Shown one piece after another: positions 42,728 through 51,337 of a stretch of 51,578 nt of DNA (position 1 is the stretch's first letter; every line of letters begins with the position of its first letter). This DNA comes from CAVTHK01 sp964552235 (lineage in GTDB: Bacteria > Spirochaetota > Spirochaetia > SZUA-6 > CAVTHK01), in the NCBI GenBank assembly GCA_964552235.1, contig CAZKGO010000026.1, positions 1 to 51,578 of the forward strand. Reading direction: 5' to 3'. Made by a program: the position numbers and the translations under genes. A model generated the notes under the pieces. That model was given only the letters and a program-made list of their open reading frames with translations, ran no database searches and was not told the origin of the DNA.

Positions 42728-44122
42728 TCAGTCCCTGCCCCACTTTTTGAGATAGTCGCCGAACAGCTCCTCATCGGTGGCCACGTGCTCGGCCACCGGC
42801 GTCGAGACCCAGGTGTAGTTCAGCAGGTGGCGCCAGTTGATGTTGTCGCTGGTCATGTTGCCCGCCCATGTGCCGCAGCCGATGGTGGTGGTGAACGGCT
42901 GGCCGTTGTACCAGCTTCCGCTGTTGACCAGGCAGTGCGGCATGTTGACGTTGATCCGTCCCACCTTGAGCCGCTCGGCATACTTCTCGATCTGCTGCTG
43001 GTCGGTGGTGTGGATGTTGGCGGAGTGGCCGATGCCGCTGAACTGCAGCATCCTGTCCATGCGGTCGAGCATCTCGTCGAAGTCCTTCCACCTCCACACC
43101 GTGAGCACCACGGACAGCTTCTCTCCGGAAAAGCGGTCTTCGGGTCCGATCTTCTCGCCGATGACCATGATGAACTTGCGGTCGGCCGGTATCTCGAGCC
43201 CCGCCAGCCTGGCGATGTTCTGCACCGACGAGCCGGGGATCTCGCGGTTGAGGGTGCGCCCGTCGGGCCACATGGCCTTGCGCAGCTTCTCCCGCTCCTC
43301 GCTGCTGCACAGATACCCGCCCACCTTCTGCAGCTCGGCCAGCATCCTGTCGTACAGGCTCTCGTGGACGGCGACCGCGTTCTCCGACGAGCACGAAGTG
43401 GCGTTGTCAAAAGTCTTGGAGCGCATGATCTTGTCGGCGGCCGCGGCCGCATCGGCGCTCTTGTCGATGACCGAGACCACGTTGCCGGCCCCTACCGTGT
43501 GGGCCGGCTTGCCTGCCGCGTAGACGACCTTGATCAGAGCCTTGCCCCCCGTGGCCAGCGCGAAGTCGCACTGCTGCATCAGCCGCACGGTCTTCTCGTT
43601 GGTGGGATCCTGGATGCACTGCATCAGGTCCTGCGGGGCGCCCACCTTTGCCAGCGCCTTGCGGCCGTACTCGATCGTGAGCCAGGTGCTCTTCCTGGTG
43701 CGGGGGTGCGGCGAGACGATCATGGCGTTGCGGGTCTTGAGCACGCACAGGCCCGTGAACGAAGGGGTCGCCGTAGGATTGGTGCACGGCGTCACGTTGG
43801 CGATGACGCCGATGGGCTTGGCGTACTTGCGGATGCCGCGTGCCTTGTCCTCTTCCACCAGCCCGCAGGTCCTGGCTCCGCGCATGTCCCAGAGGGCGCC
43901 GCGCGTTTTGTTGCGCTGCTTGGGGATCTTGTGCTCCCACACGCCCATGCCCGATTCCTCGACGGCGATGCGGGTGACCTCCTTGGCCACCTCTTCCTTC
44001 TGCCATATCCACGCCACGGCAGCCACCATCTCGTCCACTTTGTCCTGAGGCCAGTGCTCGACGGTCTCGAAAGCCCTGCGCGCCCTTCGGTACATCTCCT
44101 GAATGTCGTCCACGGGGATCAT
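42728..44122 (-). CDS. Acylating (CoA-dependent) aldehyde dehydrogenase
   Basis: 464 residues from ATG 44122 (AAGGAGA immediately upstream, tight spacing). The CoA-acylating subgroup is shown by ANVTPCTNPTATPSFTGLCV, PHPRTRKSTW and GAGNVVSVIDKSADAAAAAD. The catalytic Cys lies in FDNATSCSSENA near residue 243. The C-terminus NMPHCLVNSGSWYNGQPFTT followed by GCGTWAGN resembles sulfoacetaldehyde dehydrogenase (SauS) relatives, but acetaldehyde or other two- to four-carbon aldehydes are also possible. Third gene of the operon, 40 bp after the second citrate-synthase-like gene. Confidence 0.88.
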   Translation of the reverse strand: MIPVDDIQEMYRRARRAFETVEHWPQDKVDEMVAAVAWIWQKEEVAKEVTRIAVEESGMGVWEHKIPKQRNKTRGALWDMRGARTCGLVEEDKARGIRKYAKPIGVIANVTPCTNPTATPSFTGLCVLKTRNAMIVSPHPRTRKSTWLTIEYGRKALAKVGAPQDLMQCIQDPTNEKTVRLMQQCDFALATGGKALIKVVYAAGKPAHTVGAGNVVSVIDKSADAAAAADKIMRSKTFDNATSCSSENAVAVHESLYDRMLAELQKVGGYLCSSEEREKLRKAMWPDGRTLNREIPGSSVQNIARLAGLEIPADRKFIMVIGEKIGPEDRFSGEKLSVVLTVWRWKDFDEMLDRMDRMLQFSGIGHSANIHTTDQQQIEKYAERLKVGRINVNMPHCLVNSGSWYNGQPFTTTIGCGTWAGNMTSDNINWRHLLNYTWVSTPVAEHVATDEELFGDYLKKWGRD

Positions 44123-44162
44123 TCTCCTTTCCGCACCCGATTCACGGCCCACCGGCGTCGGC

Positions 44163-45209
44163 TCAGTGCGCCTTTTTTTTCGAGCCGATCTTGCGCGGGT
44201 CTTCGATCGCTTCCTCGATCGAGTGCCCGCTGCCGTAGAGCTTCCTGCCCTCATCGACCTTCTGCCGCCACTCCTGCGGGGTCCTGGCCTGGCCGGACCT
44301 GGCCACCCGGTCTCTTTCGTCGAGCGAAGGAACGGGACGGTCCGCAGGACCGTCGTAGTCTCCTTTCGGGGTGAGCACCTGGCCGGTGCGGTGATAGCCC
44401 TCACGCTCGATCTCCTCGATGGCGTGAGCGCCGCCGGCAATCGAGCGGGTGACCGCCATGATGCACCACGCGGCATCGGGGGTGAAACCGAGGTCCATCA
44501 TGGCCGCCCCGATTCCGCCGAGCATGTCCAGGTCCACGGGCGTCCTGCTCGCCTTCTGGGCGGCCTTGACCACTTCTGTCATGAAGGGGATGTGCCTGCG
44601 CGCCACGCCGAGCTTCTCCGCGCGGTCGAAGATCCGCTTCGCAGCCGGGTCCTTGAGCATCAGGTCGGAGACACCGAGGTGGTCGGCGTTCAGGTTTTCC
44701 TTGACCAGCATCTCGGCCGCCCGAGCGGGACTCAGCTTGTCCTTCTCCGCCCGGGCCAGGTACCTGTCGAGCATCGTTCCGAAGGCGCTGAACGCTCCGT
44801 ACGCGTGGCCAAAAGCCAGGATGGCGGAGCCGCATGCCTGGGTGAGGTAGACCTTGGACTTGGCCACGATGCGGGAGATCATCGCCGGGCTGGACAGACC
44901 GTCCTCGAGCGAGAGGATCATCAGGTACTGCAGCATCTGGTTCTCTTCGACCAGCGGAATGCGCGACTGGTAGTCGACGAACAGCAGGTCCGCCAGGCCG
45001 TAGCCCCGCTCCACCAGCTCCGTGGTGTCGTAGCCCCGGGCGACGATGCGTCGCAGGTTCTTGTAGGCCACTTCGGACACCCACCGGAACGGCTGCCGGT
45101 TGGGATCCGGAGCGACCGTCCCCGTCGGGCGGCTCTCGTAGTCGTATCTCAGGCGAGGGTTGTAGAGATTCTCGGGCAGCTTCTTCCTGGCCTTGGTCAG
45201 ATCACCCAT
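44163..45209 (-). CDS. Citrate-synthase-fold protein, paralog B (catalytic residues altered)
   Basis: 348 residues. The fold is recognisable from the NLRRIVARGYDTTELVERGY start, a repeated helix LLFVDYQSRIPLVEENQML, and MDLGFTPDAAWCIMAVTRSI near 238-257. By my hand alignment the three catalytic positions of citrate synthase are changed: the first His is Tyr137 (FGHAYGAF, though His135 is close), the second is Asp182 in the LGVSDLMLKDP loop, and the Asp is Leu230. It overlaps paralog A by 13 bp. Probably one half of a heteromeric lyase or synthase acting on a non-citrate substrate. Confidence 0.8.
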   Translation of the reverse strand: MGDLTKARKKLPENLYNPRLRYDYESRPTGTVAPDPNRQPFRWVSEVAYKNLRRIVARGYDTTELVERGYGLADLLFVDYQSRIPLVEENQMLQYLMILSLEDGLSSPAMISRIVAKSKVYLTQACGSAILAFGHAYGAFSAFGTMLDRYLARAEKDKLSPARAAEMLVKENLNADHLGVSDLMLKDPAAKRIFDRAEKLGVARRHIPFMTEVVKAAQKASRTPVDLDMLGGIGAAMMDLGFTPDAAWCIMAVTRSIAGGAHAIEEIEREGYHRTGQVLTPKGDYDGPADRPVPSLDERDRVARSGQARTPQEWRQKVDEGRKLYGSGHSIEEAIEDPRKIGSKKKAH

Positions 45210-46093
45210 TTCTTGTACTCCCCTTCTGCGAGCTGCTTCCTGGCGTACTCCTGGCGCTCTTCCTGGCTCGGCACTTCGCGGTCGGCGGGGCCGACGTACT
45301 TGATCATGCTGAGATCGAGCATCTGCACCATCGGCTCCTGCTTGGATGCGGCCCAGGCCCGTCCCTTGCGGATGGTCCACAGGGCATGGGCCGCGCAGCT
45401 GTAGCCGCGGGTGACGCAGCCGATGACCCAGGCTGCGTTGGGCGAGAAGCCCAGATCCGCCAGGGCCGTGTTGCCGGCACCGACCATGTTCACGGCCACG
45501 TAGGAGCGGCCCTCTTTCTTGCGGCGGGCGTAGAAGTGCTTCTCCACCGCCATCTGGAACTGGTGGTAGACACCGGTGACGCCCAGCTCTTCCTGCTTGA
45601 TGTGAGTCGGCTCCGCACGCGGGTCACCGTCGGTGTGCTGCGGCTGGCCCATGCCCATGACCGGCATGTCGTTGTCCAGGTATTCGTCCACGCACTCCCT
45701 GGCGACCTGGTCGATGCTCTTGTTCTCGTCGATGGCCCGGTTGATGTACTTGTTCATCATGTAGCCGTGGGCCGCCCCGGGACCGTGAGCTCCGCCGAAG
45801 GTCATCACGGACGCGGCCACGGCCGCGGGCAGGAGCGGCCGCCCGTTGATCACGCCGATCGCCGCGGCGGCCGAGGGGGACATCGAGTGCTCCATGAACT
45901 CCCCCATCTCGTAGTCGAGCATTCGCGCTTCGTTGCGGGTGGGTATGCGGCCCTGGAACAGCACGAACAGGGCATCGACGAAGCTGTAGCCTTTCTCGGC
46001 CATCTCGCTGAGGTCGTAGCCCCGAAGAACGGTTTTCTCCTCGGTCTTGTAGGAAATCGCCGTCTTTCTCCGGAACAGGGGCTTTCGATCCAT
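45197..46093 (-). CDS. Citrate-synthase-fold protein, paralog A (citryl-CoA lyase-like, altered residues)
   Basis: 298 residues, GGAGGAAG upstream of ATG 46093. The N-terminus VLRGYDLSEMAEKGYSFVDA and LFVLFQGRIPT match the citrate synthase/citryl-CoA lyase small fold. His103 (GGAHGPG) matches the first catalytic His. In the second motif, GMGQPQHTDGDPRAEP, Gln150 stands where the family has His. The usual Asp is Val204 (VNMVGAGNTALADLGF). It is the first gene of the operon and lies downstream of a strong GntR-controlled promoter. Function is not established; a CoA-dependent C-C bond lyase is the simplest idea. Confidence 0.82.
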   Translation of the reverse strand: MDRKPLFRRKTAISYKTEEKTVLRGYDLSEMAEKGYSFVDALFVLFQGRIPTRNEARMLDYEMGEFMEHSMSPSAAAAIGVINGRPLLPAAVAASVMTFGGAHGPGAAHGYMMNKYINRAIDENKSIDQVARECVDEYLDNDMPVMGMGQPQHTDGDPRAEPTHIKQEELGVTGVYHQFQMAVEKHFYARRKKEGRSYVAVNMVGAGNTALADLGFSPNAAWVIGCVTRGYSCAAHALWTIRKGRAWAASKQEPMVQMLDLSMIKYVGPADREVPSQEERQEYARKQLAEGEYKKWVI

Positions 46094-46214
46094 TCATCTT
46101 CCTCCTCTGGACAGACTTGACTGTGCGCCTGCGCCTCGTGAGGGGCGCTCGGCCCGCCGGGGCCGGTCCACTATGGTGCCCGAATCGAGGTCACGCGGTC
46201 CCAAAAGTTGTCTA

Positions 46215-46243
46215 ATTGTATGGATGAATAATCAGATTGTCAA
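46215..46243 (-). promoter_or_regulatory. Promoter and operator of the citrate-synthase-like operon
   Basis: Leftward TTGACA (46243-46238) and TACAAT (46220-46215), 17-bp spacer. The sequence TTGTATGGA at 46216-46224 covers the -10 box. Its inverted copy, TCCATACAA at 46303-46311, lies at the divergent regulator promoter, so these are probable GntR sites. Confidence 0.75.
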
Positions 46244-46288
46244 GCGTCACGGGGGTAAGAAACCGAATTTGCGGCTGTTTGCGCTCGG

Positions 46289-46318
46289 TTGACAGCTCAA
46301 AGTCCATACAAATACACT
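46289..46318 (+). promoter_or_regulatory. Promoter and operator of the GntR regulator
   Basis: TTGACA (46289-46294) and TACACT (46313-46318), 18-bp spacer. The half-site TCCATACAA (46303-46311) lies within the spacer next to the -10 box, which fits autorepression. The TTG of this -35 box is not a start codon. Confidence 0.65.
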
Positions 46319-46336
46319 GAAGAAGAAGGCCGCGAA

Positions 46337-47086
46337 GTGCTGATCGACGAGAACAGCAAGGTTCCGAAATACGTTCAGATCCACAACTGGCTCAGCGGGA
46401 TGATCCGCCGCGGCAACATCAGGAAAGGAGATCAGCTTCCCACCGAAGAAGAGCTGGCCAGGATGTTCGGCGTCAATCGGATGACCGTACGGCAGGCCAT
46501 CGACGCCTTTGTCAACGAACGCATGGTCGTGCGCCAGCGCGGCAAAGGTACCTTTCTCGTCAAGGACCAGGCCCGGGACCTGATCCACGAGCTCCACAAC
46601 ATTTCCAGCTTCGCCGACGACATGGAACGGATGGGCCTCACCCCGACCACCGAAACGCTCAAGGTCGAAGTGATCGAGGCTGACGCACGGACCCAGGAGA
46701 TGCTGGGACTGACGACCTTCACGAAGGTCATCCACACCCTGCGCGTGCGCAAGGCCGACGGCGAAGCGGTGCTCATAGAGAGAAGCTACCTGCCCTACCG
46801 CGAGTTCAGCGAGATCCTCAACGAGGACCTCAGCGGCTCGCTCTATCACCTGCTGGTGGAGAAGTTCAAGGTCAACCTGCACCACTCGACCCAGGTGTTC
46901 AGCGCCGTGATCAGCACCGTGGAGGACCAGCGGATCTTCGGACTGGCCGATCCCTGCCCCTGCATCCAGCTCGAAAGCGTGATCTACGACCCGGACAACA
47001 TCCCCATCGAGCTGCTGATCTCCTGCTACCGGGGAGACAAGTACCGCTTCAAAGTGGAAGCGGGAGAGTACCTTTTCGAGAAGTGA
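46337..47086 (+). CDS. GntR-family regulator with UTRA domain
   Basis: 249 residues from GTG 46337, chosen because AGAAGG lies upstream and the protein then begins MLIDENSKVPKYVQI, the normal GntR start. A winged HTH (about 9-75) has GDQLPTEEELARMFGVNRMT and RQRGKGTFLV. The C-terminal UTRA domain (about 90-245) has TKVIHTLRVRKADGEAVLIE and ISCYRGDKYRFKVEAGEY. HutC-type regulators bind sugar phosphates or amino acid catabolites. Divergent from the citrate-synthase-like operon, which it most likely controls. Confidence 0.92.
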   Translation: MLIDENSKVPKYVQIHNWLSGMIRRGNIRKGDQLPTEEELARMFGVNRMTVRQAIDAFVNERMVVRQRGKGTFLVKDQARDLIHELHNISSFADDMERMGLTPTTETLKVEVIEADARTQEMLGLTTFTKVIHTLRVRKADGEAVLIERSYLPYREFSEILNEDLSGSLYHLLVEKFKVNLHHSTQVFSAVISTVEDQRIFGLADPCPCIQLESVIYDPDNIPIELLISCYRGDKYRFKVEAGEYLFEK

Positions 47087-47161
47087 GGCTCGCCCGATCG
47101 CCGCGGCCGCGGCTCTCCGCTGCCCCCGTTGCAGGCCTGCCTTTCGAGGAGCCGAACTCCG

Positions 47162-48007
47162 ATGGCGCTGCCCGTCTTTCTGCTGGTCCTCTCTGCCGCC
47201 TTTGCCCACGCGCTGTGGAACTTCCTCGCCAAGCGCGTGGCCGGCAACTTCCCGATCGTGTGGATGGGTCTCTGGGCGGCCAACCTGGCGCTCTCGCCCG
47301 TCACGGTCTGGCTGATCGCGCGCCGGGGATTTCCCACCCCTGCCCTTCCGTACATCGCGGCCTCGGCGATAGCCCACGCCCTGTACTTCTTCACCCTGAT
47401 GCGCTCCTACGAGCTCGCCGAGATCTCCAGCGCCTATCCCGTAGCCCGCGGCCTGGGAGTCGGCGGCACCGCCGCGATCGCCCTCCTCGTCTTCGGCGAG
47501 CAGGTCACCGTCCTCGGGGGCGCGGGGATTGCAGCCATCGGCGCGGGAGTGCTGGCCATCGGCGTGAAAGACCTGGGCAGCAGGGCGGGCCTGCTGCGCC
47601 TCCTGTGGCCGGTGCTGGTGGGGCTGTGCATCGTGTGCTACTCGGTGGTGGACAAGCGAGGCGTGTCACTGGCGAACCCCGTCGTCTACATCAACGTCAT
47701 GCTGACCTCATCGCTCGTCCTGCTCTCGCCCTTCGTGCTGCGTCGGCACCACGGCACTCTCGCGGCCGTGTGGAGAGCGAACTGGTCGTACAGCGTGCTG
47801 GTGGGCTGCGGCATGCTCGGCACCTACCTGGTGATCTTGTTCGCCTTCCGGATGGAACGGGCCAGCTACATCGTGGCGGTGCGGGAGTTCTCCGTCGTTG
47901 TCGCCGCCGTGCTCGGCGTTCTGCTCCTGCGCGAGAGGCTGGGCCCGGGCAAGGCAGCCGGCATCGCGGCGATCACGCTGGGGCTGGTTCTGATCCGCCT
48001 GGGTTAG
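47162..48007 (+). CDS. EamA/DMT-family transporter
   Basis: 281 residues, ten hydrophobic segments in two EamA repeats. Landmarks: AAFAHALWNFLAKRVAGNFP, SSAYPVARGLGVGGTAAIAL and the second-repeat ERASYIVAVREFSVVVAAVL. GAGGAG lies upstream of ATG 47162. It follows the GntR gene by 75 bp in the same direction. Likely an importer or exporter of a metabolite of the pathway; direction and substrate unknown. Confidence 0.88.
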   Translation: MALPVFLLVLSAAFAHALWNFLAKRVAGNFPIVWMGLWAANLALSPVTVWLIARRGFPTPALPYIAASAIAHALYFFTLMRSYELAEISSAYPVARGLGVGGTAAIALLVFGEQVTVLGGAGIAAIGAGVLAIGVKDLGSRAGLLRLLWPVLVGLCIVCYSVVDKRGVSLANPVVYINVMLTSSLVLLSPFVLRRHHGTLAAVWRANWSYSVLVGCGMLGTYLVILFAFRMERASYIVAVREFSVVVAAVLGVLLLRERLGPGKAAGIAAITLGLVLIRLG

Positions 48008-49110
48008 GGTCGAACCCCCACGCGGATGTGCGCGCCCGTGTCCGCGGCCTTGACGGCCTCGTTGATCTCGGCAAGCGGATAGGTGACCTTGACCAGGTCG
48101 GCATACGGGTACTTGCGGTGGTTGCGCTCCAGGAAGCGCAGAGCCTGCCCCAGGTGCTCCGGCCTGTAGTTGTGGATGCCCCGGATGGTCAGGCACTTGC
48201 GGGTGATCAGATTGCCGTCGACGTCGAGAGTGCTTCCGGGCGTGACCAGGCCGGCGATCAGGTAGCGGGCGCCGATGCGCAGCACATCCACCGCTTGCCT
48301 GACCGCGTCCCTCGCGCCGCAGACCTCGATGGCGACGTCCGCCCCGCGCCCGCTGGTGATCTCGAGGATCTCCGCTTTCAGCCTGTCCCAGGGTTGGTTC
48401 CGAAGATTGAAGACCCGGGTAGCGCCGAACCTGCGCGCCTGCTCGAGCCGCGGGTCCAGGACGTCGGTGACCACCACTTCCCGCGCCCCGGCTTCACGGG
48501 CCAGGGCAGCCGCGTTGAGGCCCAGGAGCCCTGAGCCCTGGATCAGCACCACGTCGTCCTTCTCCACGCCGATGGTCTCGACCGCGTTCACGACAGTGGA
48601 CAGGGCGCAGTTGGCCGGAGCAGCCACGGCGTCGCTCAGGCTCTCCGGCACCTTGAACACCGCGGTCCCGGGCAGGATGTAGACGCAGTCGGCGTAGCCG
48701 CCCACGAGCCCGCTGCGGACGGAGGGATCGTTGCAGGCGGTGTGGCCGTACTTCTTGAGCGACTCGCATTTCTGCGGCAGCCCATGGCTGCAGAAGTAGC
48801 AGCGGCCGCAGAAGGCCATGATGGTCCAGGAAATGCGATCGCCGACCTTGAGCGGCTGACCGAACCCGTCGCGCTCGAGCCCGGCTCCGAGCGCCTCGAT
48901 CTCGCCCACGATCTCGTGGCCGAGGACGAGCGGCGTGGGCTCCTTGCGGCGGCCGGTGATGGTGTGCAGGTCGGAGCCGCAGATGGTGGCCAGCCTGACC
49001 CTGCACAGAGCTGAGCCGGGCTCCAGCTCGCCGGGCACGTCGAAGTCGCGGACATCGAGAGGCCGGCCGACCTTCTCGAAAACCGCCGCCCGGCAGGTCG
49101 TTGATTTCAC
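48004..49110 (-). CDS. Zinc alcohol dehydrogenase, phosphonate-catabolism-associated type
   Basis: 368 residues, GTG 49110 with GAGGGAG upstream. Catalytic zinc residues in TICGSDLHTITGRR and LGHEIVGEIE; structural zinc cysteines in FCGRCYFCSHGLPQKC; NAD-binding GSGLLGLNAA near 185. GRRKEPTPLVLGHEIVG, GLPQKCESLKKYGH and AAPANCALSTVVNA resemble the TIGR03366 group described as a phosphonate-catabolism-associated alcohol dehydrogenase. Convergent with EamA, overlapping by 4 bp at the 3' ends. Probably oxidises a hydroxy compound to an aldehyde or ketone. Confidence 0.85.
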   Translation of the reverse strand: MKSTTCRAAVFEKVGRPLDVRDFDVPGELEPGSALCRVRLATICGSDLHTITGRRKEPTPLVLGHEIVGEIEALGAGLERDGFGQPLKVGDRISWTIMAFCGRCYFCSHGLPQKCESLKKYGHTACNDPSVRSGLVGGYADCVYILPGTAVFKVPESLSDAVAAPANCALSTVVNAVETIGVEKDDVVLIQGSGLLGLNAAALAREAGAREVVVTDVLDPRLEQARRFGATRVFNLRNQPWDRLKAEILEITSGRGADVAIEVCGARDAVRQAVDVLRIGARYLIAGLVTPGSTLDVDGNLITRKCLTIRGIHNYRPEHLGQALRFLERNHRKYPYADLVKVTYPLAEINEAVKAADTGAHIRVGVRP

Positions 49111-49213
49111 GGCGTACGCTCCCTCTTGCTTTGGACGATCGTGAACCGGCGACGTCGGGCGCGAACATGGGGAAACTCCCTGTTTCGCCGACAGAGAACA
49201 GGCGATCTCCCTA

Positions 49214-49241
49214 TTGGCCGCGAGCGTGGACATGCTATATT
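49214..49241 (+). promoter_or_regulatory. Promoter before the TIM-barrel isomerase
   Basis: TTGGCC (49214-49219) and TATATT (49236-49241), 16-bp spacer. Transcription would start near 49248, giving a leader of about 39 nt with AAGGAGAG before GTG 49287. CCTGTT and AACAGG form a loose inverted repeat just upstream (about 49179-49203). Confidence 0.5.
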
Positions 49242-49286
49242 GCCGGTGCGCGTCGGGCAATACCCGCGACACCCAAGGAGAGCAAC

Positions 49287-50183
49287 GTGCCAGGCCAGAA
49301 CAAGAGCCGCTACAGGTTCACCCTGTCGATGCTGCAGTGCGGCTTCCGCGAGAGCGGAAGGAACGACGAGCAGATCATGCAGACATGCCGCGAAGCCGGC
49401 TTCGCCGGAGTCGAGGGCTGGTTCAACCTGTTCGAAGGCCGCTCGGACAAGGAGACCGAGCTCCTGGGCGCGCGCTTCCGGGAGGCAGGCCTGGCGATCG
49501 AGACCTTCCACCTGCCGTTCAAGGACCCGGTGCTCGACGACATCGCCACTCTCTACGAAACGGACCGGCGCAAAGTGGAGAGGCACATGCTGCGCTCGAT
49601 CGACCAGGCGGCTGCGCTGGGCGCCAGGATCGGGATCGTGCACCCCACCACACGCAAGGGATACTCGGTCGACGTCGAAGGGATCGAGCGGCTGATGGCC
49701 GCGCTCGGCAAGACGCTGGAAGCGATGCTGCGCCACGGGGAGCAGTACGGCTTTCATCTGGCCATGGAGAACATGCTGCCCTACACGGGAGGACGGCTCG
49801 GCTGCAGCATCGAGCATCTGCAGACGATCCTCGAACGCCACGACCACCCCAACCTGGGCTTCTGTTTCGACACCGGCCACGCCCTGGTCTCGCACAGGCA
49901 GCAGGCGATGGACGTGTTCCGCTTCATGGGCAGGCGGTTGATCGCCCTGCACCTGGCCGACAATGCCGGCGACCGCGATTCGCACCTGGCCCCAGGCCAC
50001 GGTCGGTTCTTCTGGGGCGAGTTCTTCAGGGAGTTGGGCCGGCTCGACTTCAAGAACACGGTCTGCATCGAAGCGCCGCCGTTCGACTTCGGGCCCGACT
50101 ACACGCTCGAAGCCTGGAAGGGCCTTTACCGCGACACGTGCCTCCTGTCCGAAGGCAAGGGTCTGGACGGGCGGGACCTCTAG
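49287..50183 (+). CDS. Sugar phosphate isomerase/epimerase-like TIM barrel
   Basis: 298 residues from GTG 49287 with AAGGAG 6 nt upstream. The AP-endonuclease 2 fold is seen in GFRESGRNDEQIMQTCREAG, ETFHLPF, GARIGIVHPTTRKG, HLAMENM, LGFCFDTGHAL, LIALHLADNAGDRDSHLAPG and CIEAPPF, including the Glu, Asp, His and Glu metal residues. Enzymes of this fold isomerise or epimerise sugars, inosose or related keto acids. It is co-directional with the phosphonoacetate-hydrolase-like gene 16 nt downstream. Confidence 0.88.
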   Translation: MPGQNKSRYRFTLSMLQCGFRESGRNDEQIMQTCREAGFAGVEGWFNLFEGRSDKETELLGARFREAGLAIETFHLPFKDPVLDDIATLYETDRRKVERHMLRSIDQAAALGARIGIVHPTTRKGYSVDVEGIERLMAALGKTLEAMLRHGEQYGFHLAMENMLPYTGGRLGCSIEHLQTILERHDHPNLGFCFDTGHALVSHRQQAMDVFRFMGRRLIALHLADNAGDRDSHLAPGHGRFFWGEFFRELGRLDFKNTVCIEAPPFDFGPDYTLEAWKGLYRDTCLLSEGKGLDGRDL

Positions 50184-50199
50184 AGGGCGGGCTGATCCG

Positions 50200-51312
50200 A
50201 TGCGTCGCAGGATCATCATCGCCACCCTCGACGCGGGCGGCCTGGATTACCTGCAGGCGGCTCACATCCCCAACATCCGCAGGCTCATGGCCGGCGGGTT
50301 CTGCGTCGAGGGCCGCTCGGTCATACCGTCGGTGACCAACGTGAACAACGTCTCGATCGTCACCGGCAGCCATCCGGACGCGCACGGCATCACCGCCAAC
50401 TACTGGTACCGGCCGGAGAGCGGCGACGGCGTCTACATGGAATCGCCGGAGTTCCTGCTTGCCGAGACCGTGTTCCAGAAGGCCCGCGCCGCCGGGCTGC
50501 GCAGCGCCCTGCTCACCTCCAAGGACAAGCTGAAGCGACTCCTGGAGGCGGGCTCCGACTTCTCGGTCTCTGCCGAGCATCCGAGCCCGCAGCTGATCGA
50601 GCGGGTCGGCCCCGCAGAGAACATCTACTCGGCCGCGATCAACCACTGGCTGTACCGCGCCCTCGGCTGGGTCCTGCGCACCCGGGACCCCGATCTGGTC
50701 TACGTCTCGACCACCGACTACATCATGCACAAGCACGCTCCCTCCGAGGAGGAATCGATCCGCCACCTCGACGAGATCGACCGGCTGCTGGGAGAGGTGC
50801 TGAACGACAACCCCGACGTCGAAATCTACATCACGGCCGACCACGGCATGAACGCCAAGACAAAGGGCGTCGACCTGAAGAAGACCCTGCGGGACGCGGG
50901 AGTCGACGTGGAGTTCGTGCCGATCATCAAGGATCGTTACGTCGCGCACCACGACAACCTGGGAGGGGTGGCCAACCTCTACCTGCTGCCGCCGGCGGGC
51001 GCGGGCAGCGACGCCCGCCTGGCGCGGGCGCTGGCTGCGCTGGAGGAGACTCCCGGAGTGGAAGAGGCCTACACTCGCGAGCAGGCAGCGGCGATGTTCA
51101 GCCTGCGGCCGGAGAGGATCGGGGACCTGTTCGTGCTGGGCACGCGGGAGTCGGTGTTCGGGCAGTTCGAGGCGAAGGAGCGCGAGGTGTCTGTCCGCTC
51201 CCATGGCTCGCGCCATGAAAGCCGGGTCCCGATCATCGGCTGGAACAGCGCCACCCCCGCCTCGGAGTACCGCGAGAACCTCGACGTGGTGCGACACCTG
51301 CGGCTCGGGTGA
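50200..51312 (+). CDS. Phosphonoacetate-hydrolase-like enzyme (alkaline phosphatase superfamily)
   Basis: 370 residues. Nucleophile Thr46 lies in PSVTNVNNVSIVTG, followed by PDAHGITANYWY, a pattern close to phosphonoacetate hydrolase PhnA of Pseudomonas. Metal residues are Asp11 (LDAGG), Asp and His in DYIMHKH, Asp-His in TADHGMN, and a late His in RSHGSRHE. The known reaction splits phosphonoacetate into acetate and phosphate with two zinc ions. No signal peptide, so cytoplasmic. The neighbouring TIM barrel and the alcohol dehydrogenase support a phosphonate or analogue route; exact substrate unproven. Confidence 0.82.
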   Translation: MRRRIIIATLDAGGLDYLQAAHIPNIRRLMAGGFCVEGRSVIPSVTNVNNVSIVTGSHPDAHGITANYWYRPESGDGVYMESPEFLLAETVFQKARAAGLRSALLTSKDKLKRLLEAGSDFSVSAEHPSPQLIERVGPAENIYSAAINHWLYRALGWVLRTRDPDLVYVSTTDYIMHKHAPSEEESIRHLDEIDRLLGEVLNDNPDVEIYITADHGMNAKTKGVDLKKTLRDAGVDVEFVPIIKDRYVAHHDNLGGVANLYLLPPAGAGSDARLARALAALEETPGVEEAYTREQAAAMFSLRPERIGDLFVLGTRESVFGQFEAKEREVSVRSHGSRHESRVPIIGWNSATPASEYRENLDVVRHLRLG

Positions 51313-51337
51313 ATCGACCGAAGCCGGGTAAGAAAGG

